From Corynebacterium sp. ACRQK (GTDB lineage Bacteria > Actinomycetota > Actinomycetes > Mycobacteriales > Mycobacteriaceae): a DNA stretch of 64,000 nucleotides. The notes below the pieces were generated by a model that worked only from the letters and a program-made list of their open reading frames with translations, did no database searches and had not been told where the DNA came from. Shown here in pieces: positions 48,513-58,971 of this stretch; position 1 is the stretch's first letter; each line of letters begins with the position of its first letter. The stretch lies in the NCBI RefSeq assembly GCF_022345965.1, contig NZ_JAKRMU010000001.1, forward strand, positions 248,001-312,000, given 5' to 3'. The translations under genes were made by a program, and so were the position numbers.

Positions 48513-48566
48513 GACCATGCAGTCTAGCAGCAGCGGACTTCTAGTAGACTCCTAATCTTGATGAAT

Positions 48567-49490
48567 ATGACCAGCTCTCGCCCCCTCCTCACTCGCCGCC
48601 GCTTCCTGGGCGCCGGCACGCTTTTTGGCGCCGGCCTGGCGATATCCGCCTGTGATTTCGGCGAGGAGCCCCAAGCAAACGAGCAGCTCATCGAGCTCGC
48701 CACTGCATTGCGTAGCGCCCAAAAAAATTCGGAGGCCAAGCGGGCGAAGAAATGGTCCGAGCTCCTCGGCAAGCAATACGATCTGGTCACGGAGGAAACT
48801 CTGCGCCAGTGCGGCACCGATAGCGAAGGAAACTCACCCCAGGGCTGCGAAGAGAAAATTTCCGAGACCAAGAACGCGCCCAGGAAGGCTGTTTCCCTAG
48901 ACAAGGCCTACGCTCGCACCCTCACAAGCGAGATGGGCACCCAGGCCTCCCTCATCGCCGGACTTTTCGCCGCGTACAAGGCGGCCGGCGACAACAAACG
49001 CCCCGATCATCCAGCCGAGGTCAAAGCGGAGGTTATCGAGGGCTTTTCTAACCCGGATGTCGATGTGGCAGCAGAGTTTCGTACTTTGTTGACGCTGGCT
49101 TACGGCGCGATCTACGCCTCGGGCGTCGCACTGGCCAAGAGCCCAGAGGACAAGACCCGTTCGCGCATCCAATCCTTGGCCGATCAGCTGCGCGTACTAC
49201 GTGACCTCACGACTGAGGTCTTGGAGGAGCTGGGTTCGGGGGTTCCCTCCCCCGAGGCCGGATACACGCAAAACGAAGCCGACGGGAAGTCAGATGCTGT
49301 GGAGTACTTCCACCCCACTGTGCAGCCCATCACCACTCAGCTTCGTCGCATCACGGAGTTGGCCACCAACGAGCAGGCCGTCACCTACGCCGCCGAATGG
49401 GTAAAGGCCAACGCCTGGGGCGAAGCCTCCCTAGAGCGGCTCCAGGGGAAGGATCCTAAGGACGTACCTCTTCGCGGAGAGCCCGCTTAG
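48567..49490 (+). CDS. Tat-type lipoprotein with DUF4439-like ferritin-fold domain
   Basis: A protein of about 308 residues. The signal peptide combines a twin-arginine motif (TRRRFLGAG) with a lipobox-like LAISAC, predicting Tat export followed by lipid attachment. The mature part is Ala-rich and helical; its second half resembles the DUF4439 ferritin-like domain found beside proS/rimP in actinobacteria. Function is unknown. Start ATG 48567 is chosen because TAATCT ends eight bases before it; ATG 48561 is also possible. The 3' end overlaps the convergent proS by 35 bases. Confidence 0.8.
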   Translation: MTSSRPLLTRRRFLGAGTLFGAGLAISACDFGEEPQANEQLIELATALRSAQKNSEAKRAKKWSELLGKQYDLVTEETLRQCGTDSEGNSPQGCEEKISETKNAPRKAVSLDKAYARTLTSEMGTQASLIAGLFAAYKAAGDNKRPDHPAEVKAEVIEGFSNPDVDVAAEFRTLLTLAYGAIYASGVALAKSPEDKTRSRIQSLADQLRVLRDLTTEVLEELGSGVPSPEAGYTQNEADGKSDAVEYFHPTVQPITTQLRRITELATNEQAVTYAAEWVKANAWGEASLERLQGKDPKDVPLRGEPA

Positions 49491-51246
49491 CCTCCGGCAG
49501 CGCATTCGCGTAGTCGACCTCGTAGGTCTCGCCGGTCAGGCGGTTACGCAGTTCTACCTTGCCGTCGGCGAACCCACGGCCAACCACGACCACCAGGGGC
49601 ATGCCCAGCAGTTCAGAGTCCTTGAACTTCACGCCCGGGGAGACCTTCGGACGGTCGTCGAAGAGGACCTCCAGGCCGTCGTTGGACAGCGTCTCCACTA
49701 GCTCCGCTGCTGCTTCGCCCGCGGCTGCATCCTTGTTGGCGATTACCACGTGCACGTCGAAGGGCGCGACGGACGCAGGCCAGCGCAGCCCGGAATCGTC
49801 TAGCATCTGCTCGGCGATCACGCCCACCAGGCGGGACACGCCTACGCCGTAGGAGCCCATCGTCGGCACGGAACGCTTACCGGACTCGTCCAGTATCTTC
49901 ACATCGAAAGCCTCGGTGTACTTGCGACCCAGCTGGAAGATGTGGCCGATCTCGATGCCACGAGCCAGCGTCAGGGTGCCGTTGCCATCCGGCGACGGGT
50001 CGCCCTCCAACACCTCGGCGGCCTCGATGTACCCGTCCGGAGTGAAGTCGCGGCCTGCAACCAGACCCACGACGTGGCGGTTCTTCGCGTCTGCGCCGGT
50101 GATCCAGGAGGTGCCCTCCACCACGCGCGGGTCGGCCAGCACGCGCACGCCGTTGTCTGCCAACCCCTTGGGGCCTACGTACCCCTTGACCAGGAACGGG
50201 TTCTTCTTAAAGTCTGCCTCATCGGCGAGCTCCACCTGTGCGGGCTCCATGGATGTCTCGAGGCGCTTCATGTCCACCTCGCGGTTGCCCGGAACCAGCA
50301 CACCGGCCAGGGACTCGCCCCGCGGCTTGCCGTCCTCGTCCAGTGTCGGGTCGTTGACCTTGATCACGATGCACTTCAGCGTGTCCGCGGCCTCGACAGC
50401 GCGGCCGTCGATGGTGATGCCTTCGCTGTTGGCCCAGTCCACCAACGTTTCGATGGTCTCGCTGTCCGGGGTCTCGTAGTCCTTGGCCTCCGGCTGCCCC
50501 TCAATTGGCTGAGCCGGCGGGACCTGCGTCACTACCGCCTCGACGTTCGCGGCGTAGTCGCTCTCGGTGGAGCGCACGAAGGTGTCCTCGCCGGTGTCGG
50601 CCTCAGCCAGGAACTCCTCGGATGCCGAGCCGCCCATAGCGCCAGAGGTCGCAGAACAGATCGCGTACTTGATGCCCAGGCGGTCAAAGATGTTCTGATA
50701 GGCCCTGCGGTGCAGCTGGTAGGACTCCTCCAGCCCCTCGTCGTCCATATTGAAGGAGTAGGAATCCTTCATGATGAACTCGCGGCCGCGCAGGATGCCG
50801 GCGCGCGGGCGTTCCTCGTCGCGGTACTTCGTCTGCACCTGGTACAGGATCACAGGGAAGTCCTTGTAGGAGTTGTACTCGGACTTCACGACCGAGGTGA
50901 ACATCTCCTCGTGCGTCGGCCCCAGCAGGTAGTCCGCGTCCTTGCGGTCCTTCAGGCGGAACAGCGCATCACCGTACTCGACCCAGCGGCCGGTCGTCTC
51001 GTAAGGCTCACGCGGCAGCAGTGCGGGGAAGGAAATCTCCTGCGCGCCGATGGCGTTCATCTCTTCGCGCACGACCTCTTCGACGTTGCGCAGCACCCGC
51101 AGGCCGAGCGGCAGCCACGAGTACACGCCGGGGGCCACGCGGCGGATGTATCCCGCGCGTACCAGCAGCTTGTGGCTGGGCACCTCTGCGTCTGCGGGGT
51201 CGTCACGCAGGGTGCGCAAGAAGAGTTGTGACATCCGAGTAATCAT
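49456..51246 (-). CDS. proS: Prolyl-tRNA synthetase ProS
   Basis: A 596-residue class II synthetase charging tRNA-Pro. It has motif 1 in the first 80 residues, motif 2 around [21 protein letters not shown] (in part [10 protein letters not shown]), the inserted editing domain (about residues 220-400) and motif 3 near [18 protein letters not shown] ends eight bases before the ATG, suggesting leaderless transcription. Its 3' end overlaps the DUF4439-like gene. Confidence 0.96.
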   Translation of the reverse strand: MITRMSQLFLRTLRDDPADAEVPSHKLLVRAGYIRRVAPGVYSWLPLGLRVLRNVEEVVREEMNAIGAQEISFPALLPREPYETTGRWVEYGDALFRLKDRKDADYLLGPTHEEMFTSVVKSEYNSYKDFPVILYQVQTKYRDEERPRAGILRGREFIMKDSYSFNMDDEGLEESYQLHRRAYQNIFDRLGIKYAICSATSGAMGGSASEEFLAEADTGEDTFVRSTESDYAANVEAVVTQVPPAQPIEGQPEAKDYETPDSETIETLVDWANSEGITIDGRAVEAADTLKCIVIKVNDPTLDEDGKPRGESLAGVLVPGNREVDMKRLETSMEPAQVELADEADFKKNPFLVKGYVGPKGLADNGVRVLADPRVVEGTSWITGADAKNRHVVGLVAGRDFTPDGYIEAAEVLEGDPSPDGNGTLTLARGIEIGHIFQLGRKYTEAFDVKILDESGKRSVPTMGSYGVGVSRLVGVIAEQMLDDSGLRWPASVAPFDVHVVIANKDAAAGEAAAELVETLSNDGLEVLFDDRPKVSPGVKFKDSELLGMPLVVVVGRGFADGKVELRNRLTGETYEVDYANALPEAKRALREEVRP

Positions 51247-51315
51247 GAGTCATGACTTTACCTTTTCCCCCTTTGACTTGTGTCGTTCGGTAGGGGTTTT
51301 GGCTAGTCTGTGGGA

Positions 51316-52041
51316 ATGCTAATCGTGCTTCCCCCTTCCGAAACCAAGGCTCCCGGTGGCTCGCTGCCCGCCGGAGAACCGTTGCACTTCCCGGAACTCA
51401 ACCCCATCCGCGAGGAGATCACCCGCGATCTGGTCGCCCTGTGCACCGAAGATTCGGAGGCCGCCATGCAGGTCCTGGGCCTTTCTGAGAAGCAGTACGG
51501 CGAGGTCGAGGCCAATCAGGTGCTGCGCACCGCCCCGACGATGCCGGCCCTGCACCGTTACACGGGCGTGCTCTACGATGCACTCGATGTGTCTTCTCTT
51601 TCTAACGCCACTACGCCCCACCTAGCCATCGGCTCAGCCCTGTATGGCCTGGTCATGGGTGGGGACCCGATCCCCCACTACCGACTTTCAGGCGGCACTA
51701 AGCTCACCCCCGGCACGACCATGAAGAAGCGCTGGGGTTCCGCCATCACCGAGGCACTGCAGCGCGCAGAGCAAGAACACGGCCTGGTGGTGGACCTGCG
51801 TTCCGGGGCCTACCAGCAGCTCGGCAAACTGAAGACTGCGGTGACTGTGCGGGTGGAATCCGTGCAACCCGATGGCAGCCGCAAGGTCGTCAGCCACTTC
51901 AACAAGCACTACAAGGGTCTTCTCGCCCGTGCGTTGGCCCGGAATCCCAGCGGCAGCACCGCCGCCGAGGTTGCCGACATCGCCCGCGCCGCAGGTTTCA
52001 CCGTGGAGCAGGACTCCACAGAGCTCACCCTCGTCGTCTAG
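51316..52041 (+). CDS. yaaA: Peroxide stress protein YaaA
   Basis: A 241-residue protein of the YaaA/DUF328 family, starting MLIVLPPSETK, with VLYDALDVSSL and VDLRSGAYQQLG motifs. In E. coli YaaA lowers free iron and limits DNA and protein damage under peroxide. TAGTCT (51304-51309) ends six bases before ATG 51316; an in-frame GTG at 51310 is less likely. It converges with cobA, overlapping by four bases. Confidence 0.9.
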   Translation: MLIVLPPSETKAPGGSLPAGEPLHFPELNPIREEITRDLVALCTEDSEAAMQVLGLSEKQYGEVEANQVLRTAPTMPALHRYTGVLYDALDVSSLSNATTPHLAIGSALYGLVMGGDPIPHYRLSGGTKLTPGTTMKKRWGSAITEALQRAEQEHGLVVDLRSGAYQQLGKLKTAVTVRVESVQPDGSRKVVSHFNKHYKGLLARALARNPSGSTAAEVADIARAAGFTVEQDSTELTLVV

Positions 52042-52769
52042 AGGCCAGCGACCTCGCCGATCACGTACACCGCCGGCGAGCCGACCTCGTTAGCTTCGAA
52101 AGTTTCGGCCAGTGTACCCAGGGTGCAGCGGAATCCTCGCTGTTGGTCGGTAGTGCCCTCCTGGATCACGGCTGCCGGTGTGTCGGCGGTCAATCCCCCG
52201 GCCTGCAGCTCCGCAGCAATCGCGGCCACGTTTCGCACGCCCATGATCACGCACAGTGTGGCCCCCGATGCCGCCAGCGCGCGCCAGTCCACCAGGCTGC
52301 TCGGATTATCCGGCGCCACGTGGCCAGAGACCACGGTGAAGGCATGCACTACGCCCCGCTGGGTCACGGGGACACCAATGGCCGCCGGCACGCTCACGGC
52401 ACTGGTCACGCCCGGAACAACCTCACAGGTCACGCCCACTGCAGCGCACGCCTGCACTTCCTCGAATCCACGCCCGAACACGAACGGATCCCCGCCCTTG
52501 AGCCGGGCGACAGTCTTGCCCGCCCGTGCGTGCTCCACCAGTAGCTCGTTGGTCTTCTCCTGGCTGACCTGCCTGGAGTACGGCAGTTTCGCCACGTCGA
52601 TGACTTCCTTGGTCTCCACGTCGCACAGCTTGTCCAGCTCGCTGGTGGGCCCCAGGTGATCGGTCAGGATCACGTCGGCTGCCTGCAGGGCCCGCATCCC
52701 ACGCACCGTTATCAGGTCCCATGCCCCTGGGCCACCGCCGATCAGCACCACTTTCCCTGTGTCACTCAT
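52038..52769 (-). CDS. cobA: Uroporphyrinogen-III C-methyltransferase
   Basis: A 243-residue SAM-dependent enzyme making precorrin-2 for sirohaem or cobalamin. Motifs include IGGGPGAWDLITVRG, RLKGGDPFVFGRG and VPGVTSAVSVPA. It is the methylase domain only, without the oxidase/chelatase part of CysG. No other tetrapyrrole genes are in the window. TAGGCT ends eight bases before the ATG. It is divergent from selO with a short shared promoter region. Confidence 0.92.
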   Translation of the reverse strand: MSDTGKVVLIGGGPGAWDLITVRGMRALQAADVILTDHLGPTSELDKLCDVETKEVIDVAKLPYSRQVSQEKTNELLVEHARAGKTVARLKGGDPFVFGRGFEEVQACAAVGVTCEVVPGVTSAVSVPAAIGVPVTQRGVVHAFTVVSGHVAPDNPSSLVDWRALAASGATLCVIMGVRNVAAIAAELQAGGLTADTPAAVIQEGTTDQQRGFRCTLGTLAETFEANEVGSPAVYVIGEVAGL

Positions 52770-52803
52770 GGCAATTCAGCCTACCCCTACAATGGGCAAC
52801 ACC

Positions 52804-54120
52804 ATGAATACGTTCGCCGAGCAATTCCCGGAACTCGCACTCCCCTGCAGTGGGGAGGTCTTCCCCGACCCGCAGATCCTCGTGCTCAACGAGCCCCTCG
52901 CCACCGAGCTGGGTTTGGATCCACAGTGGCTCCGCAGTCCGGAAGGCATCGCATTCCTCACCGGCCAGAACGGCGGCCATGCACTTGGCTACGCCGGCCA
53001 CCAGTTCGGCCAGTTCAACCCGCGCATGGGGGATGGCCGCGCACTGCTGCTCCGCGAGAACGGGTGGGATATCCACGCCAAGGGCATTGGCCGCACCCCC
53101 TTCTCTCGCGGGGGCGACGGCCACTATCCCCTCGATGCCGCCCTCAAGGAGTATGCCTTCGCCGAGTCCCTTCACGCCCTGGGCGTCCCCACCGCCCGTT
53201 CGCTGGCCGTCCTCTCCACCGGTCGCACTGTGCGGCGCCACCGCCTCCACCCGGGCGCGGTCGGCGTGCGTGTCGCCGGCTCCCACATCCGCATCGGCAC
53301 CTTCCAATACGCCGCGCTTATGGGCCCGCAGGTCACCGAACGCCTCGTCGACTACACCCTCGCCCGCCACTTCCCGCAAGGCACTTCACCGCTCGATCTT
53401 TTTGATGCCACCGTCTCCCGCCAAGCCGAACTCGTCGCCAGCTGGATGCGCTTCGGCTTTATCCACGGGGTGATGAATACCGACAACATCGCAATCTCCG
53501 GGGAGACAATCGATTTCGGCCCGTGCGCTTTCATGGATTACTTCGCCACCGACGCGGTGTATAGCTCCATCGACACCCGTGGCCGCTATGCATACGCTCA
53601 GCAGCCCGCGATCATGATGTGGAACCTCGCGCGCCTAGCTGAGGCGCTCTTGCCGCTGGTGGATGAGGGCGTCAAAAAATTTACAGAGCAACTACAGCAC
53701 TTCCAACCGCAATATGCCGCGGCGTGGGACAAACAGATGGCCGCCGCGCTGGGAGCCCCGGACTGCGCCGAGCAGTTACTCGACCTGCTGCAGGTCGCGA
53801 GCCCCGACTACGGCGCGCTGCTGGCGAACTTGATCCCCGGCAAGATCCCCCAGGGCTTAGAAACCACCCCCGGTGCCGCCGAGTGGACCGAGCGCTGGAC
53901 GGCGCAGAAGCCCCACCCGCGCAACCCCATCTACCTACCGCGCAACCACGGCATGCAGGTCGCGCTCGAGCAGGCCGAGGCTGGTGACTTTAGCCGCTAC
54001 AAGCTAGCTCTGGGGGCGCTTCGCAGCCCCTTCGAATGGGACGAAAAATACAAAAAACTCGGCCTCCATGCGGCGGTGCCGCGTGCGGAAGCCGAGTTCA
54101 CGACCTACTGCGGTACTTAA
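52804..54120 (+). CDS. selO: SelO/YdiU-family protein AMPylase
   Basis: A 438-residue pseudokinase-fold enzyme that transfers AMP to protein Ser, Thr or Tyr residues; in E. coli it acts in redox stress. Motifs include GYAGHQFGQFNPRMGDGRA, KGIGRTPFSRGGDGHYPLD, HGVMNTDNIAISG and DFGPCAFMD. The C-terminus is the usual YCGT-type end. ATG 52804 (MNTFAEQF) follows TACAAT (52788-52793); in-frame starts at 52759 and 52792 overlap cobA or the -10. The stop overlaps the convergent mqo by four bases. Confidence 0.9.
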   Translation: MNTFAEQFPELALPCSGEVFPDPQILVLNEPLATELGLDPQWLRSPEGIAFLTGQNGGHALGYAGHQFGQFNPRMGDGRALLLRENGWDIHAKGIGRTPFSRGGDGHYPLDAALKEYAFAESLHALGVPTARSLAVLSTGRTVRRHRLHPGAVGVRVAGSHIRIGTFQYAALMGPQVTERLVDYTLARHFPQGTSPLDLFDATVSRQAELVASWMRFGFIHGVMNTDNIAISGETIDFGPCAFMDYFATDAVYSSIDTRGRYAYAQQPAIMMWNLARLAEALLPLVDEGVKKFTEQLQHFQPQYAAAWDKQMAAALGAPDCAEQLLDLLQVASPDYGALLANLIPGKIPQGLETTPGAAEWTERWTAQKPHPRNPIYLPRNHGMQVALEQAEAGDFSRYKLALGALRSPFEWDEKYKKLGLHAAVPRAEAEFTTYCGT

Positions 54121-55589
54121 ACCAGCTTCAGAGTCTTCTGGGAGCGATCCCACTGCTCGTTGAACAGGTTGGCATCCTTAGACAGGCGGGTGCCGTAGGA
54201 AGGAATCATCTCCCGCAGCTTCGGTGCCCAGTCGGCGATGCGGCTGCCGAAGCAGCGCTCCAGCACCTCCAGCATTGCGGACGGGGCGATGGAAGCACCC
54301 GGGGAGGCACCCATCAGGCCGGCGATGGTGCCGTCGTTGGAGTTGATCAGCGCGGTGCCGAACTCCAGGGAGCCGAACTTCGGCGCACCGATCGGCTTGA
54401 TGACCTGCACGCGCTGGCCGGCGGTGACCAGCTCCCAATCCTCAGCACGTGCCTCCGGCATGTACTCGCGCAGGGATTCCACGCGGGCTGCCTGGTCCTT
54501 CAGCACCTCCTCGATCAGGTACTTGGTCAGGCCCATCTCCTGCACGCCCACGCCCAGGTAGGACGGAAGGTTGCCCACGCGCAGGGACTTGAACAGGTCC
54601 AGGTAGCTGCCCTTCTTCAGGAACTTCGGGGTCCAGCCTGCGTACGGCCCGAACAGCAGGCCCTTCTTGCCGTCGATCACGCGGGTGTCCAGGTGCGGAA
54701 CGGACATCGGCGGAGCGCCGACGGAAGCCTTACCGTAGACCTTGGCCTGGTGCTGCTCCACCAACTCCGGGTTGGTGCAGCGCAGCCACTGGCCAGATAC
54801 GGGGAAGCCACCGTAGCCCTTGATCTCCGGAATGCCGGACTTCTGCAGCAACGGCAGAGCCATACCGCCGGCGCCGACGAAGACAAAGTTCGCGGTAACC
54901 ACGGAGGTGTCGCCGGTGTGCAGGTTCTTGGTGGTGATCTTCCACTTGGAACCGTCGCGGTTGATGTTCTTGACCTCGTTGCCGTAGCGAACCTCAACAC
55001 CCTGAGCGGTCACGGCGTCCAGGTACTGGCGGGTCAGCGCACCGTAGTTGATGTCGGTGCCTTCGTCGAACCAGGAGATCGCGACCGGGTTGTTGAAGTC
55101 ACGGCCACGAGCCATCAGCGGCAGAAACTCGGCGAACTTCTCGTCAGAGTCGCTGAACTGCATGTTCGGGAACAGCGTGTGGTCCTTCAGCGCCTCGTAG
55201 CGGGCCTTCAGGTAGTCCACCTGGTCCATGCCCTGTGCGAAGGAAACGTGCGGAACCTTGTTGATGAACTCGGACGGGTCGCCCAGCACGTTCTGCTCGA
55301 CCAGGTAGCTCCAGAACTGGCGGGAGACCTGGAACTTCTCGTTCACACCGACGGCCTTGGAGATGTCGATCTTGCCGTTGACCTCGGGGGTGTAGTTCAG
55401 CTCGCACAGCGCCGAGTGGCCGGTACCGGCGTTGTTCCACGGGTCGGAGGATTCCGCACCAGGGGTGTCCAGACGCTCGATGATCACCTGGCTCCAGTCC
55501 GGCTGCAGCTGCTTCAGCATGACGGACAGGGTGGTGGAGATAACACCCGCACCAATTAGTGCGACGTCCACAGAATCTTTATGTGCCAC
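54117..55589 (-). CDS. mqo: Malate:quinone oxidoreductase
   Basis: A 490-residue FAD enzyme at the inner membrane face that oxidises malate and reduces menaquinone, a main malate oxidising step in corynebacteria. It begins with the dinucleotide fold VDVALIGAGVISTTLSVML and has PWNNAGTGHSALCELNYTP. The start is GTG 55589 with GAAGGAAT upstream. Confidence 0.95.
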   Translation of the reverse strand: MAHKDSVDVALIGAGVISTTLSVMLKQLQPDWSQVIIERLDTPGAESSDPWNNAGTGHSALCELNYTPEVNGKIDISKAVGVNEKFQVSRQFWSYLVEQNVLGDPSEFINKVPHVSFAQGMDQVDYLKARYEALKDHTLFPNMQFSDSDEKFAEFLPLMARGRDFNNPVAISWFDEGTDINYGALTRQYLDAVTAQGVEVRYGNEVKNINRDGSKWKITTKNLHTGDTSVVTANFVFVGAGGMALPLLQKSGIPEIKGYGGFPVSGQWLRCTNPELVEQHQAKVYGKASVGAPPMSVPHLDTRVIDGKKGLLFGPYAGWTPKFLKKGSYLDLFKSLRVGNLPSYLGVGVQEMGLTKYLIEEVLKDQAARVESLREYMPEARAEDWELVTAGQRVQVIKPIGAPKFGSLEFGTALINSNDGTIAGLMGASPGASIAPSAMLEVLERCFGSRIADWAPKLREMIPSYGTRLSKDANLFNEQWDRSQKTLKLV

Positions 55590-55706
55590 TATCTATTCAT
55601 TCCTTCAAAGGCGAAAAAGTCAGACCGTTATTGTGTCACATTTACTCTACGCCTATAGGCCAATGTTTCAATGATCTATGTCTGTTCGTGGCGCTAGCAT
55701 GAGTAC

Positions 55707-56750
55707 ATGCCTAATAGCCCCGTACTCCCTTCCTCCGCTGCCGATCTCGAATTTTTTCCCGATGAACTGGGAGAAGACTTCGGCCAAAGCTTTATCGAGC
55801 TGGGCGACGACCCAGATGGTGAGTCCCCCATTCGTTGTACCCTGGTGCGTTACTGCCCGGATGCGCCCGACGAATCCTTTTTCTCTCGCCCCGCCATGCT
55901 TTTTGTCCATGGAATGACGGACTATTTCTTTCAGGATCACGTGGCCCGCCATTTCCACGACTCCGGCTTTGCTGTCTATGGCCTGGATCTGCGCAAGTGC
56001 GGTCGTTCCTGGCGGGAGGGGCAGTCTTGGCACCATGTCAGCGATCAGTCGCTCTACGACGTAGACCTCTCTACCGCCACTTCCCTCCTCGCCGCCGCCC
56101 ACACCGCGGTCGTTCCTGTTGGGCACTCGACCGGCGGGTTGGATGTGACGATGTGGGCTCATCGCCTTTTTGACGCCGGCTCCCCCCTCCACAATTCCAT
56201 CGCCGCCATCGTTTTGAACTCGCCATGGTTTGGCCTGCAGTTCAACCCGGCTGTTCGCTTCATTATCAACCGCGTGCTGCCGGTCGTTCACAAGCTGCAG
56301 CCCAACATGCTGCTACCCGGCGGGATCAACCCGACTTACGGCCGCTCCCTGCACGTCACCGAGGCCGGCGAGTGGAATTACAACCTGCGACTCAAGCCCT
56401 TGGAGCCCCGCCCGAAGTATCTGCAGTGGCTCCTGGGCGTGGCTCGGGAGATCCGCCGCCTCCACTCCAGCAAGGGCGACACGGGCGTGCCCACGCTGCT
56501 GCTGACCAGCCATACCCATCACTTCTCCAAGAAGCTTTCCCGCGAGTCCTACAATGCCGACCTCATCCTCATGCCGAGCCAGATGTGGCAGCAGGCCTCC
56601 AACGCTTCTTCCCTGTCCACTACCATCGTCATCGAGGGCGCGCTGCACGACGTGTTCCTCTCTCGCCCCAAGATCCGCGCTAAGGCCTTCGCCGCCACCG
56701 ACGAGTGGCTTAGCGACGTCTTCAACGAAAGGAAGGTTCACCGTGCCTGA
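55707..56750 (+). CDS. Alpha/beta hydrolase, lysophospholipase-like
   Basis: A 347-residue serine hydrolase without a clear signal peptide. The oxyanion region is FVHGMTDYF, the nucleophile elbow GHSTGG, and the late His is in GALHDVFLS. It resembles the monoacylglycerol lipase/lysophospholipase group; the substrate is unknown. TAGCAT (55695-55700) ends six bases before the ATG. It overlaps mtr by eight bases, a pairing also known in C. glutamicum. Confidence 0.85.
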   Translation: MPNSPVLPSSAADLEFFPDELGEDFGQSFIELGDDPDGESPIRCTLVRYCPDAPDESFFSRPAMLFVHGMTDYFFQDHVARHFHDSGFAVYGLDLRKCGRSWREGQSWHHVSDQSLYDVDLSTATSLLAAAHTAVVPVGHSTGGLDVTMWAHRLFDAGSPLHNSIAAIVLNSPWFGLQFNPAVRFIINRVLPVVHKLQPNMLLPGGINPTYGRSLHVTEAGEWNYNLRLKPLEPRPKYLQWLLGVAREIRRLHSSKGDTGVPTLLLTSHTHHFSKKLSRESYNADLILMPSQMWQQASNASSLSTTIVIEGALHDVFLSRPKIRAKAFAATDEWLSDVFNERKVHRA

Positions 56751-58113
56751 TTTCGACCTCATCATCGTCGGCACTGGCTCCGGCAACTCCCTACCCAGCC
56801 CCGCCAACGACCAACAGAAGATCGCCATCGTGGAGAAGGGCACCTTTGGCGGCACCTGCATCAACGTGGGCTGCATCCCGACCAAGATGTTTGTCCACAC
56901 CGCCGACGTCGCTCGCAGCTTCTCTGAAGCCTCCCGCCTGAGCCTCACCGGCGAGCTCCAGCACGTCGACTGGAAGGACATCCAGCGCCGCGTCTTCGCC
57001 GAGCGCATCGATCCCATCAGTGAGAGCGGTGCTGCCTACCGCGCGGGCGACGAAACCCCGAACATCACTCTCTTCGAAGGCACCGCCCGCTTCGTTGGCC
57101 CCCGCACCCTGCAGATCGGCGACGGCCCCACCATCACCGGCACCAACATCGTGCTGGCCACCGGCGGCCGCCCGCGCATCCACCCCGTCCTCGCCGACGT
57201 GCGCTACCGCACCAACGAGGACATCATGCGCCTGGATGAACTGCCGAAGTCCCTCATCGTCGTCGGCGGTGGCATCGTCGCCGTGGAGTTCGCCGCCATG
57301 TTCTCTGGCCTCGGCACGCAGGTTACGCTCATCAATCGCTCGGACAAGCTGTTGCGGAAGTTGGACGCCGACATCTCCGAAGCCTTCACCACCCAAGCCA
57401 AGCAGCAGTGGACGAACCACCTGGGGCGCACTATCACCGCCGCCGAGGAATCTGCCGATGGCCAGATCACCCTCACCCTTGACGATGGAACTACCGTTAC
57501 GGCCGAAGAGGTCCTCGTTGCGATGGGGCGCGTCAACAATTCGGACACGTTGGACTGCGAAGCGGGTGGCGTCAAAACCCGAAAAGATGGCCTAATCGAG
57601 GTCGACGAGTACGGCCGCACCAGCGCCGACGGCGTGTGGGCGCTGGGCGATGCGTGCAATGACTTCGAGCTCAAGCACGTCGCCAACGCCCAGGCACGGG
57701 TGGTGGCGCACAACCTGGCCCACCCCGATGATCTGCAGAAGTTTAACCATGACGTGGTGCCCAGCGGCGTGTTCACGCACCCGCAGATCGGCGTGGTGGG
57801 CATGACTGAGCAAGAGGCGCGCGAGTCCGGTCGCCCTATCACCGTGAAGATCCAGAAGTACGGCGACGTGGCCTATGGCTGGGCGATGGAAGATACAACC
57901 GGGTTCTGCAAGGTCATCGCCGACCGCAGCACTGGCGAGATCCTCGGGGCGCACATCATCGGCCCGGAGGCAAGCTCGCTGATCCAGTGCTTCGTCACCG
58001 CCATGACCTTCGGAATTAATGCCCGCGATTTCGCCGAAAAGCAGTATTGGCCCCACCCCGCTCTGACAGAATTGGTCGAGAACGCCCTGCTTGGGTTAGA
58101 TCTCGAAAACTAA
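56743..58113 (+). CDS. mtr: Mycothione reductase
   Basis: A 456-residue flavoprotein disulfide reductase that keeps mycothiol reduced with NADPH. The redox motif GGTCINVGCIPTK puts the active cysteines at residues 39 and 44. The NAD(P)-binding motif VVGGGIVAVEFA and the C-terminal HPALTELVENALL with catalytic His-Glu are present. The frame is open to 56554, but GTG 56743, with AAAGGAAGG before it, gives the standard start MPDFDLIIVGTGSGN. It overlaps the hydrolase stop by eight bases. Confidence 0.95.
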   Translation: MPDFDLIIVGTGSGNSLPSPANDQQKIAIVEKGTFGGTCINVGCIPTKMFVHTADVARSFSEASRLSLTGELQHVDWKDIQRRVFAERIDPISESGAAYRAGDETPNITLFEGTARFVGPRTLQIGDGPTITGTNIVLATGGRPRIHPVLADVRYRTNEDIMRLDELPKSLIVVGGGIVAVEFAAMFSGLGTQVTLINRSDKLLRKLDADISEAFTTQAKQQWTNHLGRTITAAEESADGQITLTLDDGTTVTAEEVLVAMGRVNNSDTLDCEAGGVKTRKDGLIEVDEYGRTSADGVWALGDACNDFELKHVANAQARVVAHNLAHPDDLQKFNHDVVPSGVFTHPQIGVVGMTEQEARESGRPITVKIQKYGDVAYGWAMEDTTGFCKVIADRSTGEILGAHIIGPEASSLIQCFVTAMTFGINARDFAEKQYWPHPALTELVENALLGLDLEN

Positions 58114-58131
58114 CAAAGGAGCTTTCTCGCC

Positions 58132-58971
58132 ATGTTTGCAGTAGTCACCGGAGCAGCCTCAGGTATCGGCCGGGAGGTGGCACTGCAACTAGCTGAACAC
58201 GGCTTCGCAATTGCCATCAGCGACCGCGACGAGGAAGGCCTGGCCATTACTGCCAGCGACATCACCTCCCGCGGTGGCACCGTCGCCGACCAGCGCGCCG
58301 TGGACGTAACCGACGTGGAAGCCGTAAAAGCCTGGGCGGACGACGTGGTTGCTACTCACGGCGCCCCGGACCAGGTGCACCACGTCGCCGGCATCGCCAT
58401 CTGGGGTGACGTGCGCCAGATGCCGCACGAGAAATGGCAGCGCGTGATCGACGTGAACCTAATGGGATCAGTGCACATGGTGGAGGCCTTCGCGCCGAAG
58501 ATGATGGAGGACCAGCCGGTGCGTCGGCGCCGCCGCGACCGCCGGAAGTTGGTGTTCGTATCCTCCGCCGCGGGCATTATCGGCCTGCCATGGCACGCGG
58601 CCTACTCCGCTTCCAAGGGCGGCGTGCTGGGCATGTGCGAGGTGTTGCGCTTCGACCTGGCCCCCTACGGCGTAGATGTGCACGCAGTCGCCCCGGGCGC
58701 GGTGGACACTCCTCTGGTTCGCACCATCGACATTCACGGCGTGGATCGCTCCAAGAAGCGCATCCAGAAGGCAACCGCACTGTTCCAGGGCCACGCCGTA
58801 AGCCCCGCCAAGGCGGCTCAAAAAATTTTGAAGGGCGTGGATAAGGGCAAGTACCTCATCAACACCAGCCCCGACATCCCTGTGGCCCGCTGGGCACAAG
58901 TTAACACCCCCTGGGCCTACAAGGGAGCGATGAAGGCGCTTAACGCTGGGTTCCGATGGGCGTCAAAATAA
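58132..58971 (+). CDS. Short-chain dehydrogenase/reductase
   Basis: A 279-residue SDR with cofactor motif TGAASGIG (residues 6-13), Asp after the second strand (SDRDEEG, favouring NAD(H)), catalytic Ser in VSSAAG and YSASK. The substrate is unknown. AAAGGAG precedes ATG 58132, 18 bases after mtr, so it is co-transcribed with the hydrolase-mtr pair. Its stop overlaps the convergent DUF1648 gene by nine bases. Confidence 0.9.
   Translation: MFAVVTGAASGIGREVALQLAEHGFAIAISDRDEEGLAITASDITSRGGTVADQRAVDVTDVEAVKAWADDVVATHGAPDQVHHVAGIAIWGDVRQMPHEKWQRVIDVNLMGSVHMVEAFAPKMMEDQPVRRRRRDRRKLVFVSSAAGIIGLPWHAAYSASKGGVLGMCEVLRFDLAPYGVDVHAVAPGAVDTPLVRTIDIHGVDRSKKRIQKATALFQGHAVSPAKAAQKILKGVDKGKYLINTSPDIPVARWAQVNTPWAYKGAMKALNAGFRWASK

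Noticed and set aside
49942..51231. Open frame of 429 codons opposite proS
   Set aside because: Antisense shadow of a clear synthetase gene.
54036..55559. Open frame of 507 codons opposite mqo
   Set aside because: Although longer than mqo itself, it is antisense to a clear malate:quinone oxidoreductase and contains no known motif.
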